Shown piece after piece: positions 50,256 through 62,519 of a stretch of DNA of 64,000 bases. This DNA comes from Primulina eburnea (taxonomy: Eukaryota; Streptophyta; Magnoliopsida; Lamiales; Gesneriaceae): assembly GCF_022965805.1 (NCBI RefSeq), contig NC_133106.1:38505881-38569880 (forward strand). Direction: 5' to 3'. Position 1 is the stretch's first letter; each line of letters begins with the position of its first letter. A program made the position numbers and the translations under genes. The notes below the pieces were generated by a model. It searched no databases and was not told where the DNA came from. It was given only the letters and a program-made list of their open reading frames with translations.

Positions 50256-53200
50256 ATGAAGAGTTGGTGTTTAGGTGGAGATTTGCTGAAGCTACTCGAA
50301 ACCATTAAAACTTCTGAGGCAAGCTTTTTTACTACCTCTCGTCTGAATTGAATGGCAATTTTTAATATTTTGATTGCTCCTTCTGCTGTTTTTTCAAGGA
50401 TTTATTGTTATTTTCTGTTAACTTTGGAGGTTTAGCTTCATACTACAGGGATTTATCGGTTAGATTTTGCTACGATCGATAAATGTGTACATTTCGAACC
50501 TAGATTGGTTCTACTCTTCCAGCTTTACGAATGTGGAAACTGAGGTGAGGCATTGTTAAAGAGTATAAGCAGCGGCTTCAATCCTAATTACTCGCAATTA
50601 ATAACTGAATCCATCTTCAATATACATTTCATGGATATTCAATTCCGTTCTTTGAAGCTAGCCGCCACAGAAAGAAGATGGAACGTAGAGAATTTAGAAA
50701 ACTGAGTCATTTACTGACTAATGAATCAGAAATACAATTTTGTATTCATCTACAAGTTCTAACTGTTTTTAAATGGGCATGTGTTTTTGAGCCTATTATG
50801 TAACAGACACCTGTTTTATTACCATTGTTTTAGAAAGATTATTTCATTGGAACTGTTGAATCGCACACCGAAAAGATTTTGGATTAATTTAAGTTTGTTC
50901 TCCACTTTCTGCCGTTTTTTTTTATTGGGCTATCACATGTGGAATTTTAATTTTTCAGATTGTTGAGAATCGAGTTCAACTGCTCAAGGAATTGGAGGAA
51001 GTAGATTTAAGCGAGAATACAACAGTGAATTCTGTTGTTGAGTATTTAATAGTATCCTAAACTGACAACATTATTTTATTCTGCACCATCATCTTGTAAA
51101 CAAAAATTGTTTTGATGTCATGATGGGTGTGGTTATATATAGTTTTGTTTAGTACCATGGATTCTCAAAATCATTGTGAGTTTTTTTGTTTTTGTTTTCC
51201 AGTGGATTTCAGAATGTGAGTGTGCTGTTTTTCCTTCTTAAAGAAGATATTTATAGTGACTTGACACTATCCTTTTTCCCTATTAAAATCTTTAACATGT
51301 CAGGTTATGTTCCTGAAGCACGAAAGCATCATCTGCTCTCACTTTCTTACCTTAACAATTTAGCTATTTTGGGAAGACCTCACTTGTTTGGACATATCTC
51401 AGTGCACATTGAACAAAATGGTTTTACACGTGGCGGCTAAATGCTTAGAGCTGGATATATCAGGATGCCTAGAACAATTTCTTGTCCTAGGGATAAAAGT
51501 AAGTTTTTTGTCTCCCATTGCTAATATTTGGACTGGCAGATATTTTTCATTGCATACAACTTGATTCTATTAAACCGTTCTTAGGCCAACATGTGGTGCA
51601 GCAAGCATTTGAAAATGACACTAATGTCGACTGAGGATTCCCCAGCAGAAGACCACCATAATTTCTTTTTTCAGGTGTAATTTCTAGTATGTTCTGCACA
51701 ACTGTCAAGTTGCCAATCATGTATTTCAATAACATCTGTCAACTCTTCTTCAGTTGCTTCTGGATTTGCTCAGCTACTCTACTGGCTGTTATTTGGCTTT
51801 GGCTAGATATCATGTTTCCCTTAGTAAGGAGCGGACAGTCAGCATCGAGAACTTCATTTCAGAACAGTTATCTCTGACCAAGGATTTGGCGTCTGAAATA
51901 AAGGTTATGTCCACGTGCATTATTCAGTCATTAGATTTCAGGTGCTCGTATGTGAGACTTATCTAACATCAATGGAGCTTCACAATCATTTATTTTTTTC
52001 ACTCATTTTCCATTTTTAATATATGTACTTTATTCATCCTTTTAGTTTATTCGACATTTTCCTTAAGTTGTTGGTTCTTCCAGACAACTTACTTCTTGTT
52101 AATGCATATGTTGCTATCTTTTTCAGTTTTTCTTTGGGTCTGGTATAGGCTGGTCACTCAGTTGACGTGAAGAATTTTCTGAATCTTAATGCTCATTAGA
52201 TATTTCTGTCCCATTATTCATATTCAGAGAATTCACACTCTAGGGTCAGAATTACTGAAGGCAACACTGGTGGCCATTGATGAGGCGACTCGATTATGCA
52301 GGGTATACTGCGATGGTGTAAACTGGGATATCTTCCTTGCACAAACAGAGGATGATAATGTAAGAGATTGCAAAGAGGCTGAAAAAGGAGATCATATAAT
52401 CCAAATAACGAATTGCACAATTGAAAAACTATGTGAACTTGGCGTTGTTGCAGCTAATGATGCTGGCAGTCTAGTGAGCCTGCTAAATATCTCGTGGAAA
52501 GGAGTAGTTACACTCCTTCAGTTTGGCAAGGGTGCTTTAGCAGTCAAGGTGAATGTAACAAGTGTCATCGTGACCTTAATTTCACTGGCTAGGGAGTCGT
52601 TAAGATGTGCTGCTCAGACTTTGTCAGTTTTGGAGGAGGACAAAGACTCCGAAGCTGAAGCCAAAAGGATCTTCCGTCTGGCCAAGTTTTACTTAATCAA
52701 TGCTGTAAGAATTAGCTCACACTACCCAATGCAAGCCCTTCCTGCTTACAAAGAGATCACACTTTGTGTTGTCGTGATATTAACCATCAGAATCTCACTC
52801 AGCCTGGTGCAACATTTAAAATCTGCAAGTGAAATATTATCAAAAATTGTGGAGCCAACATCATTTCACTTGATCAGCTCTCTACTGAATTCAACTCAAC
52901 TGAAACAAGAAGACAAGTTCGAAATTTTGGACTGGCTGTTTAGTTGTGGCAGTAATGTGAGTTTGGTGGATGAAGTTGTAAGCAGTGATAACGGTCACAT
53001 TTCAGTAGATGAAATATTTTCAGTGAGTTCTGATGCTATGAACTAGGATAAAATGCTTTCTCTTGGTCGGGTGTCCTTATTTCTTAATCTATTGAAAGCT
53101 GATCTAAAAGAAGATGTCCGGCTTGGTCTCTCCAGAAAGCTAGGATGGCTTTTGGATATACTCGTAGATGAAGATGTTTATTCTTTAATTCTTGTTATCC

Positions 53201-54829
53201 GATTTCCTGTTGTTTGTGGTTCTAGTGAAAAGCATGAACTGACTTACCGGCCTATGTTTTGTGCTGTCGTTCATGACTTGAAGACTTTCCTGATCATGGC
53301 GATCGATTCTAGTGTGACATGGAATGAAGTAGAATCATTCCTGACAGAAAATCTTTTCCACCCTCACTTTTTATGTTGGGAAATTGTTGCTGAACTTTGG
53401 TGTTTTGTCTTACGTCATGTGGGGTCTGATACGATGAGTGACATTGTTGACAAGCTTTGCTCATTATTATGGATGACGTCTCGAGAATCAGTACTATTTT
53501 CTGAAAGCGCTCTTCGAAAAACTGCAAGATTAATCTGTGTTCTTGTAGCTGATGGGCCGCAACTGATGGTTGATCGAGTTTATAGTTTAATATTTGAGAG
53601 CAACCGAACTCAGTATTCATCTAGTGTGCATACAGCACTACTCAAGGAAGGGTTCCCCTTAAATTCCCTTTCAGAAAAGAATAGAAGTACAGCCGAACAA
53701 AGAATTGTAACTCAGTATTTTGACCTCTTGGAGAGCTTTGAAGGCAAGTCTCCTGGACAGTGTGATTTTGGAGTTTATGGCGGTCCTGTTTTTGCTCTTT
53801 GTGCTGCGTTACAGTCTCTGTAAGTATATAGACTACTATGATTATCATTTTATTAAATTCTAAAAGATTTGCTTGGCAAAGGATTGAATAAAGTTTGATG
53901 TTATTAAAGCCTTTCTACGCATCTTTAGACAGGTCAGCCTATCTGATACTGAAATGAAGACTTTGAAATTCCTTGTCACTATTATTCGCACGTACAAAAC
54001 TTCCACAGATGATACAAGCAGAGAGAATTATGTTCAGCTCATTGGCGAATTGCTAGGGATCATTTCTAGCATGAAACATCTATACTCGTTCGAAGAAATG
54101 GACGGAGTCATTTCAGAGCTTCAGAATCTCTTTATCTCAAAGCCAGCAGTATCAGATAGACAACTTTTTCTATGCAAACCAAATCTAGCTTGTTTCATAG
54201 CCGGTCTTGGCCATATGGAATTGGCAGATAGTGAAGATTGCTCCAGAAGTTTAGCCACTTGGGAGCTTTTCCACGTGATATTGAGGGAACGTCACTGGGC
54301 GTTTGTTCATCTTGCAATCACGGCATTTGGGTATTTTGCAGCTTGTACTTCTTGCAATCAATTATGGAGATTCGTGCCTCAAGATGCTGCCTTGTCCTTT
54401 GATGTGGAGTCTGGGAATGAAGCAGACGAGGAAAGGTTCATGTCCAAGTTAAAAGAATTCCTGGAGAAGGAAATGGCATGTCAGACGATACATCCAAGTC
54501 CTCAACGTTTAGCTATGTTTGTCAAAGAAGGTCGAATCCTGAAACAGATTGTACAAAAAAATGTGCAGAAACTTGATTCAGCCGTTATTTCATGTGACAT
54601 GATGGAAATTGATAAAGAGAGACAACCCCATAAGAAGAGAAAATTTCCTGATGGTATTTGCAGAGGAGTAGAATTGCTGCAGACTGGTTTAAAGATTATG
54701 GTTGACGGTATTTCTCATTGGAAGCGGGATGGAGACGAACCGAGTGAAGCTCGTGAGTTGTTTTTGCAACATTTTTCTCGACTTGAAGATGTGATTGCGC
54801 ATTTGCTCAGCATATCTGGCAGTGAATGA
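50256..54829 (+). CDS. FLIP: FLIP/MEICA1-like (FIGL1-interacting, DUF4487-type) protein with in-frame TAG
   Basis: Seven exons: 50256-50318, 50959-51051, 51364-51498, 51585-51674, 51754-51903, 52228-53819 and 53929-54829. They total 3024 nt, a 1007-residue protein starting MKSWCLGGDLLKLLETIKTS. It is helical and Leu-rich throughout, with no catalytic motif. There is a probable basic patch HKKRKFPDG near the C-terminus. Intron 1 uses a GC donor (GAG|GCAAGC). Identification as the FIGL1-interacting anti-crossover factor rests on length, a recalled resemblance, and position next to KAB1 and PB1-Raf genes as in Arabidopsis, so it is moderate. Codon 450 (53044-53046) is TAG in an otherwise continuous frame, between SVSSDAMN and DKMLSLGRVSLFL. 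If real, the protein loses its C-terminal half. Confidence 0.62.
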
Positions 54830-55194
54830 GTGAGTTAATGTACGTCCATACTAAACAACAATGGCTTTGAAGATGTGGAAGCTTCGACTCTCAAGCAAGG
54901 TACATAGAAATGGCATACTTGCATGTGAAAATTGTGAATGAAGGCAAAGGTTCAAAGACTTGTTGTGGAGCCGCGTCCTGAATCCATTTTTGAGAAATTG
55001 TGCGCCTATAATATTGGTCTTTTGTGTTGCTATTTCAACAATGAGTAAATCTAACAATTTCTTATACTAAGACTATTATTCCATTTTCATCAGTTTTGTT
55101 ATTTAACGAAGATATGATATACAAGAAGTATGGTCTGATTTAGCATAGATTAAATTTATACTATCAACAGTGAGTTTAGATTGAACCATGCAGC

Positions 55195-55398
<204 letters not shown>

Positions 55399-55438
55399 TT
55401 ATTTTGATTATTCTTTAATAATCCTATCTTAATCATGC

Positions 55439-55468
55439 TACGCCTTTCGTGCGGGTCGGAACTTACCT

Positions 55469-55509
<41 letters not shown>

Positions 55510-55667
55510 GGCCGTTCACCGGGGCTTCGGCCCGAACCGAGGAATCCCTTAGATATGATGCAAAATGGATCTTGTTCTATCTTTGATCAGAGATTTCTCT
55601 ATGAAAAATACGAATCGGAGTTTGAAGAAGGGGAGGGAGAAGGAGCCCTTGACCCGCAACAGATATA
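55439..55667. pseudogene. chimeric nuclear plastid DNA (23S rRNA joined to ycf2)
   Basis: 55439-55531 is the complement of plastid 23S rRNA: on the minus strand GAAGCCCCGGTGAACGGC, GTAACTATAACGGTCCTAAG, and TTCCGACCCGCACGAAAGG. From about 55540 the plus strand encodes a ycf2-like stretch in one frame ([20 protein letters not shown] then PQQ), ending near 55667. The two pieces are far apart in plastid genomes, so they were joined during or before insertion. Both are too short to function. Confidence 0.75.
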
Positions 55668-56330
55668 TAAAAAAAATTAAATATGTAGTCGGTGATTTGT
55701 ATTTCATCGAATTCTTAAATTTAGACTAGATTATTAAGAGAGTAAAAAAAAAATTGAAACATGTAGTCGATGACTTGTATTTAATCAAATTATTAAATTT
55801 GGACCAGAATAATAAGAGTGTTCAGAATTCCAAAACTTCTGTCCATATGATATGCTCTGAAAAGAGGGCTTCGGTCAATATCTGATTGACGATCAATTAT
55901 CTTGAGTTTGAGACGTAATTTTAACAAAATATTTCATCTCCCAACTAATTAATTAAAAAAGAAAATAAATATTAGACTTGGACTGATATGTATTCCCAAA
56001 TGAAATTATACTCTATTAATACTCATCAATTTATTGTACAAATATTTTGATAACTGTTCTTATATATCAATCCAAGAAATTTCAAAATTGACACAATTGG
56101 TACATGTTCTATAAAAATCGATCGGATTACTCGTGAAATATCATGTTTACCTCCATGTACCTTACTTACTAATCATGCTAGAAAATTGACATAATTTATG
56201 TTTAATATTCATGAGTGAATTATACTTCATTTCTTCCAACTAATTTTGGACTTGGCTGATCTCAATAGTATGAAGTACTTTATTTGCACTCTTTATGTAG
56301 TTCATTGCGTATCTTATAGATTGCAATTAA

Positions 56331-56513
56331 GAGTAGGTATCTTGTGAGACGGTCTCATGAATTTTTATATATGAGACGGATCAACCCTACCGATATTCAC
56401 GATAAAAAGTAATACTCTTAGCATAAAAAAAATAATTTTTCATTGATGACCCAAATAAGAGACATGTCTAACAAAATACGACTTGTGAGACCGTCTCACA
56501 CAAATTTTTTCCT
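56331..56513 (+). repeat. GTCTCAC-ended short repeat, copy 7
   Basis: A well-preserved copy. It starts AGAGTAGGTATCTTGTGAGA with CGGTCTCATG following, and the core is CGATAAAAAGTAATACTC. It ends TTGTGAGACCGTCTCACACA followed by AATTTTTT. Confidence 0.8.
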
Positions 56514-57027
56514 ACCATTAATATATTAAATTTAATTTATTGTGTAGCTATAAGCGTAAAAAGTAAAACTAAGGTCTCAAGATAATCTTATCATGTAATT
56601 TATTTAAATATTTGTTTTCCTCATCAGTCGATATTAATATATTTTATCCTGAACGTATACCGATTGATAAAACAAATTTTGTAAAAAATTTCAAGATTTA
56701 TTTTCAAATTAATTTAAATTTGGGCATCACTTTTTAAACACCAAGAATCCAAGCAAGAGATTTCCATTATTATCCATAAATAACTCCCCTCTTAACTATC
56801 AATTTATCTATTTCATTTATTCGATGATATTTCGATCACATAAATTCCTATTTATACAGTATACTTCTTACATCGTGTTCCCTAGTCAAAATTTCCACTT
56901 AAGCTCAAACCGATCACATAAATTCCTATTTATACGTCTTTCCCTCTAAAATAAAGGATCTTAATTGTATTTCCATGTCCACAAAAAAATGAAGGAAAAA
57001 AAAAACCTTGAAAATCCTAATTAAATT

Positions 57028-57474
57028 ATGAGAACCCACAATCTTTTACTACTCGTTATCCTTTTTCTTACATTATGCAAAACATTAACCTCAGTCAAAG
57101 AAATCACATCCTACTTGAGCACCAAAACCTATGATGTTCGTATAATCAATGGCTTCACTAGTAACTCTTCAATGCCGTTAGTCGTGTGGTGTGCGTCTCA
57201 AGAAGGGGATGACATGGGGGGCCGAGCACTCCAAGAACGCGAAGACTACGGTTGGAGCATCGACGCGGGATTATTTTCACGACCGTCTCGATTCGTTTGC
57301 ACCGCAAAATGGGGTTGGAGAAGAAAGAAATTTGAGGCATTTTGGCTAAGCCGAGACAAATATAGATGTGGTGTTCGTAGAAGATGTTTTTGGCTTGTGA
57401 AAGAGGATGGGATTTATTTTGTGAAGAACAATGATAATGAAGGGAACTGGACAAGAGATTTCTCATGGATGTGA
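57028..57474 (+). CDS. S1/SPH self-incompatibility-like small secreted protein
   Basis: A single exon of 148 residues. A signal peptide (NLLLLVILFLTLCKTLTS, about residues 4-21) precedes a compact beta-rich domain. The four family cysteines are in VVWCAS, RFVCTA, KYRCGV and RRRCFW. Plant S1-homologue features also present are YDVRIINGFTSNSSMPLVV near the start, DYGWSID, and the C-terminal EDGIYFVKNN. Founding members are poppy stigma ligands; most relatives have no known role and may be reproductive or stress signals. It is intronless, as is usual for the family. Confidence 0.9.
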   Translation: MRTHNLLLLVILFLTLCKTLTSVKEITSYLSTKTYDVRIINGFTSNSSMPLVVWCASQEGDDMGGRALQEREDYGWSIDAGLFSRPSRFVCTAKWGWRRKKFEAFWLSRDKYRCGVRRRCFWLVKEDGIYFVKNNDNEGNWTRDFSWM

Positions 57475-58694
57475 GCCGGAATTTTACAAATAAATAATAA
57501 AAAAAAAGCATATGGAATTGATGTATGAAAAAGATTGTATACACAAGTTTCTTTCATGTATATTAATGTTACGTTCCTCTATGTTATAATATGAAAAATA
57601 TTGTTTAATTAACATTAATAATTAATTGCATGCACTTAAATTCAAGCGAAAGATATCCACACCCGACCATTATAGATGCTTAAAAATGTCATATAGTTTT
57701 TAAATTCTTTATTAAAAGTTTCACTTAAACCTGGAAAAAATAATGCAAAGGGAAGCACCACACCTTCAACTTGTCGTATCCTACTTTTATTGCCACTTGG
57801 GAACATGATACTATTTGGGATAACTTAGTTGTCAGTTGTTTGGGCCGTATACGTGTCTTGTGCTTTGTTCCTTTCGACACCGAATGACAAGACTGGCACA
57901 CTCTCGTGCGCTACATATGAAAAGTATTAATTCCATTTCCAAAACATCTTGATTTGTAAAATATTAAAACAATTTAATCATATTTGTCGCATATGGCAAA
58001 TTTCATATATACATAACACTTTTGTAAGATTATATTACAAATTTATATTCGTGACATCTTCGATTATGTTTACACTCAAAATAAAAAGTAATTTTTTTGT
58101 CATAAAATAATATTTTTGATGGATCGAGTCGAATATGATACTCATGATATCACAAAATTGACACATAAGACGATCTCGTGAGAGTTTTCGCGTGCGTGTA
58201 TAGTTTTGTAAGACAGATGTCCTACTTGATCTGACTCATAAAAAATATTATCATTCATTCTAAGTATAGACCGAGTCAACCCATTTAATAGATATAAATA
58301 CATAAAACCGTCTCATATGATACTTACCCTATATTGACATATAGTACACGAACTTTTGATCAAATTCATATTTGACCTAATATGACAAATAATGAACTAA
58401 TATTGAACAATGAGAAAAATATGATTAATGATATATTAGCTTGACGGTATAATAATGGTGTATGTATCCGATCCCGAATTTGGCCAATGCTAGTTGCTTC
58501 ATATAATTTGTAAATAATTATCAGAGAAAGTTCATTAATTTTTAAGACTCACGCCTATTTAGAGGGAAATTTCGTGTGATTCCAAACGTTAAATAGTTGA
58601 AACATTTTACCAAATTGACAGCGATGTGACAAAAAAAATGCGACGCACATTCTCGACATTGGGGCTAGATTTACTGCTTCCTTTTCCAATATTA
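57475..58694. other. intergenic downstream of SPH gene
   Basis: AT-rich with no gene. It includes two degenerate, oppositely oriented fragments of the GTCTCAC-ended repeat (58045-58335). Confidence 0.55.
58045..58335. repeat. GTCTCAC-ended short repeat, two degenerate copies (8a, 8b)
   Basis: The left piece has ACTCAAAATAAAAAGTAATT and ACGATCTCGTGAGAGTTTT. The right piece is inverted, with TTTGTAAGACAGATGTCCTA and AAACCGTCTCATATGATAC. They sit back to back, one copy inserted beside the other. Confidence 0.5.
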
Positions 58695-59274
58695 GACCAT
58701 CTCCAACCCATTACGCTATCTTAGTGTCGCACTAACTTTAAAATAGTGTAATTCTTACACCAAATATAAAATTCATCTCCAACCCATCAACTCTAAACTT
58801 TACATTAAAAGGAATATTCTCGAAATATTCTCTATTATTTTATTAACAACAAATATTAGTTTTCACAAAATATTTATAAACACAATAATTAAAATATCAC
58901 TAATATCTAAAATCATTTCTATATTAAAATTCATTATATATAATAATGAATTAAAATATTAATTAAATATATTTTTATAATTACTTTAAAAAATTATAAT
59001 ATTTAATATTAATTTTACATACTTAAACTTATTACTTAATTAACTTTAATAAATATTACTTAATTCTAATTATATAATATTTAGAGTAGGTAAAACTACA
59101 ATAAAAAAATTAAAAAATTTTAAAAAAAAAGTAAAAATACAACGCTATTGCTATAGTGTTGCACCAAATTGTAGCAATACTCTATTTTGGTGTCAAATAT
59201 AGTGCTAGTTGGAGCAATTAACTTTGCACCAAAATGGTTTTTTACACCATTTTGGTGTAGGGTTGGAGTTGCTC
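58695..59274. mobile_element. Tourist/Harbinger-like MITE
   Basis: The ends GACCATCTCCAACCC and GGGTTGGAGTTGCTC are inverted repeats, flanked by TTA on each side (58692-58694 and 59275-59277). It is about 580 bp, AT-rich and without a transposase. Just inside the right end is a short hairpin (CACCAAAATGG / CCATTTTGGTG). It shares terminal sequence type and TSD with the element in the GBA2 intron, so both may use the same transposase. Confidence 0.75.
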
Positions 59275-59277
59275 TTA

Positions 59278-60067
59278 TTTTACCTCTAACTTACTACTGT
59301 ATGAGCGTTGACATTTTTGCTTATTAGTGAAAATCAAATCATCAATTTTCTATTCAACAAAATTTCATGTTTGCATCATTGGATAATGCGCGATCATCCA
59401 ATAGTGACTAAAATCAATGCAAAAGTGACAAAGCCATTAAAATTAACCCATGACATTAGAATTAGGCAAAAATTTGTGTAAGACGGTCTCATGGGTCGTA
59501 TTTGTGAGATCTCTTATTTGGATCACCCATGAAAAATTATTACTTTTTATTGTGCATATGAGTAGGATTGACCCGTCTCGCGGATTATGACCCGTGAGAC
59601 GGTTTCACATGAGACTCACTCAATGAATTAAATGAAAAAATCACCTTAAATTAACATTAACCAAGAAAAGAAATTACAATTTCATTTGGACTATAATACG
59701 CAATATTCCGTGCGAAGTACAATATCATTACAATTATTGTCATGGCCTTACCTTTTGTATTTAGTCCAATATTTATTATGTTCGTGTTTGTCTCTTCTCA
59801 GGGGCAACAAATCTTCAGGAAAAATGAAGCACAATTCGGCGAAAATAAAGGTCTTTTCCCACACAAAACCCGTGTTCGCGTGTACGATAATCTTGGCGAA
59901 AATCTAGACCTAACGTTTCATTGTAAATCCAAGAACCACTGAATTTGGCATTCATTTGCTAAGAAATGGCGAGTGTTTAAATCACCTTGAAAACTAACCA
60001 TCAAGTCCAGTTAGTTACACATAAACCCTAACACATGTTTCATTTAAAATAAACAAATCCTAAAACC
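59278..60067. other. intergenic between MITE and GATA gene
   Basis: No gene. Contains repeat copy 9 (59464-59625) and the 3' flank of the GATA gene. Confidence 0.55.
59464..59625 (-). repeat. GTCTCAC-ended short repeat, copy 9
   Basis: Inverted orientation. It starts AAATTTGTGTAAGACGGTCT, has GGATCACCCATGAAAAATTA in the middle, and ends GTGAGACGGTTTCACATGAG before ACTCACTC. Confidence 0.75.
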
Positions 60068-62519
60068 CTATACTAAAAAAATGTAACTAAAACTACCCAA
60101 AATCTCCATCAGTCCCCCCCGCTTCTTCATCCTCATCTCCAGCACCTTCTTATGAGAATTAGAATGCACAAGACTCGAAAATGTAGGGCTACAAGCAGGT
60201 CGATACTCGGGGTGCAATCGACCCGACTTGTACCGAACGCCACAGGCATTGCACAATGTCTTTGCTCCCATCGGGACCTGTCCGCCACTGTGGTGTCTTG
60301 TCGACTAAGCAATGTTGGCACCTCCTTCCCAAAAGCCCCGAATCCTGACTGACCGGGCCACTTGAGTGGTTCGACGACAGGCAATGCCTGGCTTGGCAGA
60401 GCACCATAGCCCGCGGTTCGTCTACGTCTTTTGTTGCTCCGGATGCCCTTTGGATGGTTAATGGGCACGTTGAGATTGTCACAGCCGTCACCATTGGTTT
60501 TGATGGTGTCGAGCACGGATACAGGGCTTAAGTGGTTTGGCATTGGCATGAAGTCTGAGTCGTCGGATAACACCCCGAAGCAACTCTCCAACGTCGGGAA
60601 GGCGTCTTTGTCCATCAACCATTCCAAATCCTCAACAGGATCCTGAAAAACATATAAGCCATAAGTTGATGAAAGAGAACTTCTTGGAACTTCATTTTTC
60701 AAAACATGAACATGCGTCGAGCCGTCTCGTTATTTTTATTTTTTTTTTATCACGTACAATTTTATATTTAAACTTATGTTTTCTAAAAAATAATTTAATA
60801 ATAAATTTTGATGCCTTTTGAGTAAAACAACGCTATCTCGAAAAAAGAACAAAATAATAAAAATTTGGGCAGCACCTAAATTTATAAATTTTCAAAAAGT
60901 ATATCAAAACTGTTAATTGTCCCACATCGGTTGAATAAATAACTTTTGAGTGGTATATGGGATTGGACAATCCTCCCTCCTTGAGCTAGCTTTTGGGGTT
61001 GAGTTAGGTCCAAGTTCCAATCTTAACATGGTATCAGAGCCCGGGTTCCACAGTTATGTGTTGGACTACTTATAATTAGGCCACATGTTCTGCCCATAAT
61101 TGGGTCATTTGTAAACTCCACGCTCCAGATGTTCATTCCTGGGTGTGAGAGGAGTGTGTTAATTGTCACACATCGGTTGGATAAATAACCTGGTAGTTGT
61201 ATATATGAGCTTGGACAATCCTCCCCCTTGAGCTAGCTTTTGGGGTTGAGTTAGGTCCAAGTTCCAATCTTAAAATGGTATCAGAGCCCGGGTTTCACCG
61301 TTATGTGTTGGACTGTCTATAATTAGGCCACTCGTTCTGCCCATAATTGGGTCATTTGTAAACTCCACGCTCCAGATGTTCATTCCTGAGCGTGAGAGGG
61401 GTGTGTTAATTGTCCCACATCGGTTGAATAAATAACCTTTGAGTGGTATATATGGGATTGGACAATCCTCCCCCCTTGAGCTAGCTTTTGGGGTTGAGTT
61501 AGGTCCAAGTTCCAATCTTAAAATGGTATCAGAGCCCAGGTTTCACCGTTATGTGTTGGACTGTCTATAATTAGGCCACCCGTTCTGTCCATAATTGGGT
61601 CATTTGTAAACTCCACGCTCCAGATGTTCATTCTTGGGCGTGAGAGAGGTGTGTTAATTGTTCCACATCGGTTGAATAAATAACCTTTGAGTGGTATATA
61701 TGGGATTGGACAATCCTCCCCTTTGAGCTAGCTTTTGGGGTTGAGTTAGGTCCAAGTTCCAATCTTAACAAAAACAAATAAAGAAAATTCGATATCGAAC
61801 ATAAAAAAATTCTTATTTATAAAATTTCCCACATATTTATTATTATTTGGAGTTATTTTTATTTTTCAGTTGAGAGCTATTTTTTGTGGTGAAGAAGACT
61901 GTTTGAGTAGATGTGGCATATTGGATTTTAAAAAGAAGAAAATAAATTTTATTTATTTATCGTTTGAATATTATTATATCAATTGAACAGCTAATTTATG
62001 TGGTGACGCACGATATACCAATAATAGTAGAGAATTGTGTTGACTTGTCCAACCAATTGCGATTCCCAATAATACCCCGCCAAATAAATATATCCCAAAG
62101 ACTTGAATCCCTATCTAGGTTTCCCATGGTCAGATTCGTCAACCTAATTACAGGAACATGCGCCGGCAACTCCGACTCCAATCATTCGTCCGGTTCACAA
62201 CAAAACCACTGCAGGGAAGTTATCGGACTCGGAGTAATTCCTCCGGTTTCATGCCTCGATTTCAAGCACGCGGGTTGTGAAAAAAAGTTTCCAGTTTTAT
62301 TTTCAACTCTAAGCGAGAGAAACCCTAGCTAGTTCCCGAACATAACATTAATATAGGTAAGGAACTTACAGGAAATGAATCGTTCTGAGTTGCAGGTCCA
62401 AACGCCGTCGACGAAGAATCAGAAACCCCATAGTTGAAGGTAGAGCTGCTGTCAGTAAAATTAAAAAGAAAGTTGTCGTCAATCATTAAAGCCTCTTCGA
62501 ATCCGTTCAAAAGCTCCAT
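60068..62519 (-). CDS. GATA1: GATA1-like zinc-finger transcription factor, two 1-nt insertions
   Basis: Exon 1 (62370-62519) starts [15 protein letters not shown], and exon 2 (60068-60642) starts [20 protein letters not shown]. The family's type-IV zinc finger is complete in sequence: [18 protein letters not shown] then [19 protein letters not shown]. The tail [12 protein letters not shown] and KVLEMRMKK is also present. The pieces lie in three frames. One extra G follows CCC near 60355 (after VEPLKWP), and another G at about 60272 sits inside the finger (between RTGP and MGAK). Without them the protein would be about 240 residues, normal for the subfamily, which binds WGATAR in the nucleus. 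As written it stops without the second Cys pair. The 1.7-kb intron holds a tandem TRIM. Confidence 0.85.
60911..61770 (+). mobile_element. tandem TRIM retrotransposon (four LTRs, three internal units)
   Basis: Four LTRs of about 119 bp start TGTTAATTGTCCCACATCGG or a close variant at 60911, 61157, 61404 and 61652. They alternate with three internal units of about 130 bp. Each internal unit begins with the Met-tRNA primer site TGGTATCAGAGCCCG and ends with a purine tract (GTGAGAGGGG). The whole array, not each unit, is flanked by one 5-bp duplication AAAAC (60906-60910 and 61771-61775). It has no coding capacity, as is normal for TRIMs. It lies in the intron of the GATA1-like gene, antisense to it. 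Confidence 0.9.

Noticed and set aside
61964..62332. 122-codon plus-strand frame in the GATA intron
   Set aside because: No family resemblance, it lies antisense within the intron, and the composition shift is modest. It could be leader or promoter sequence of another kind, but I cannot support a gene.
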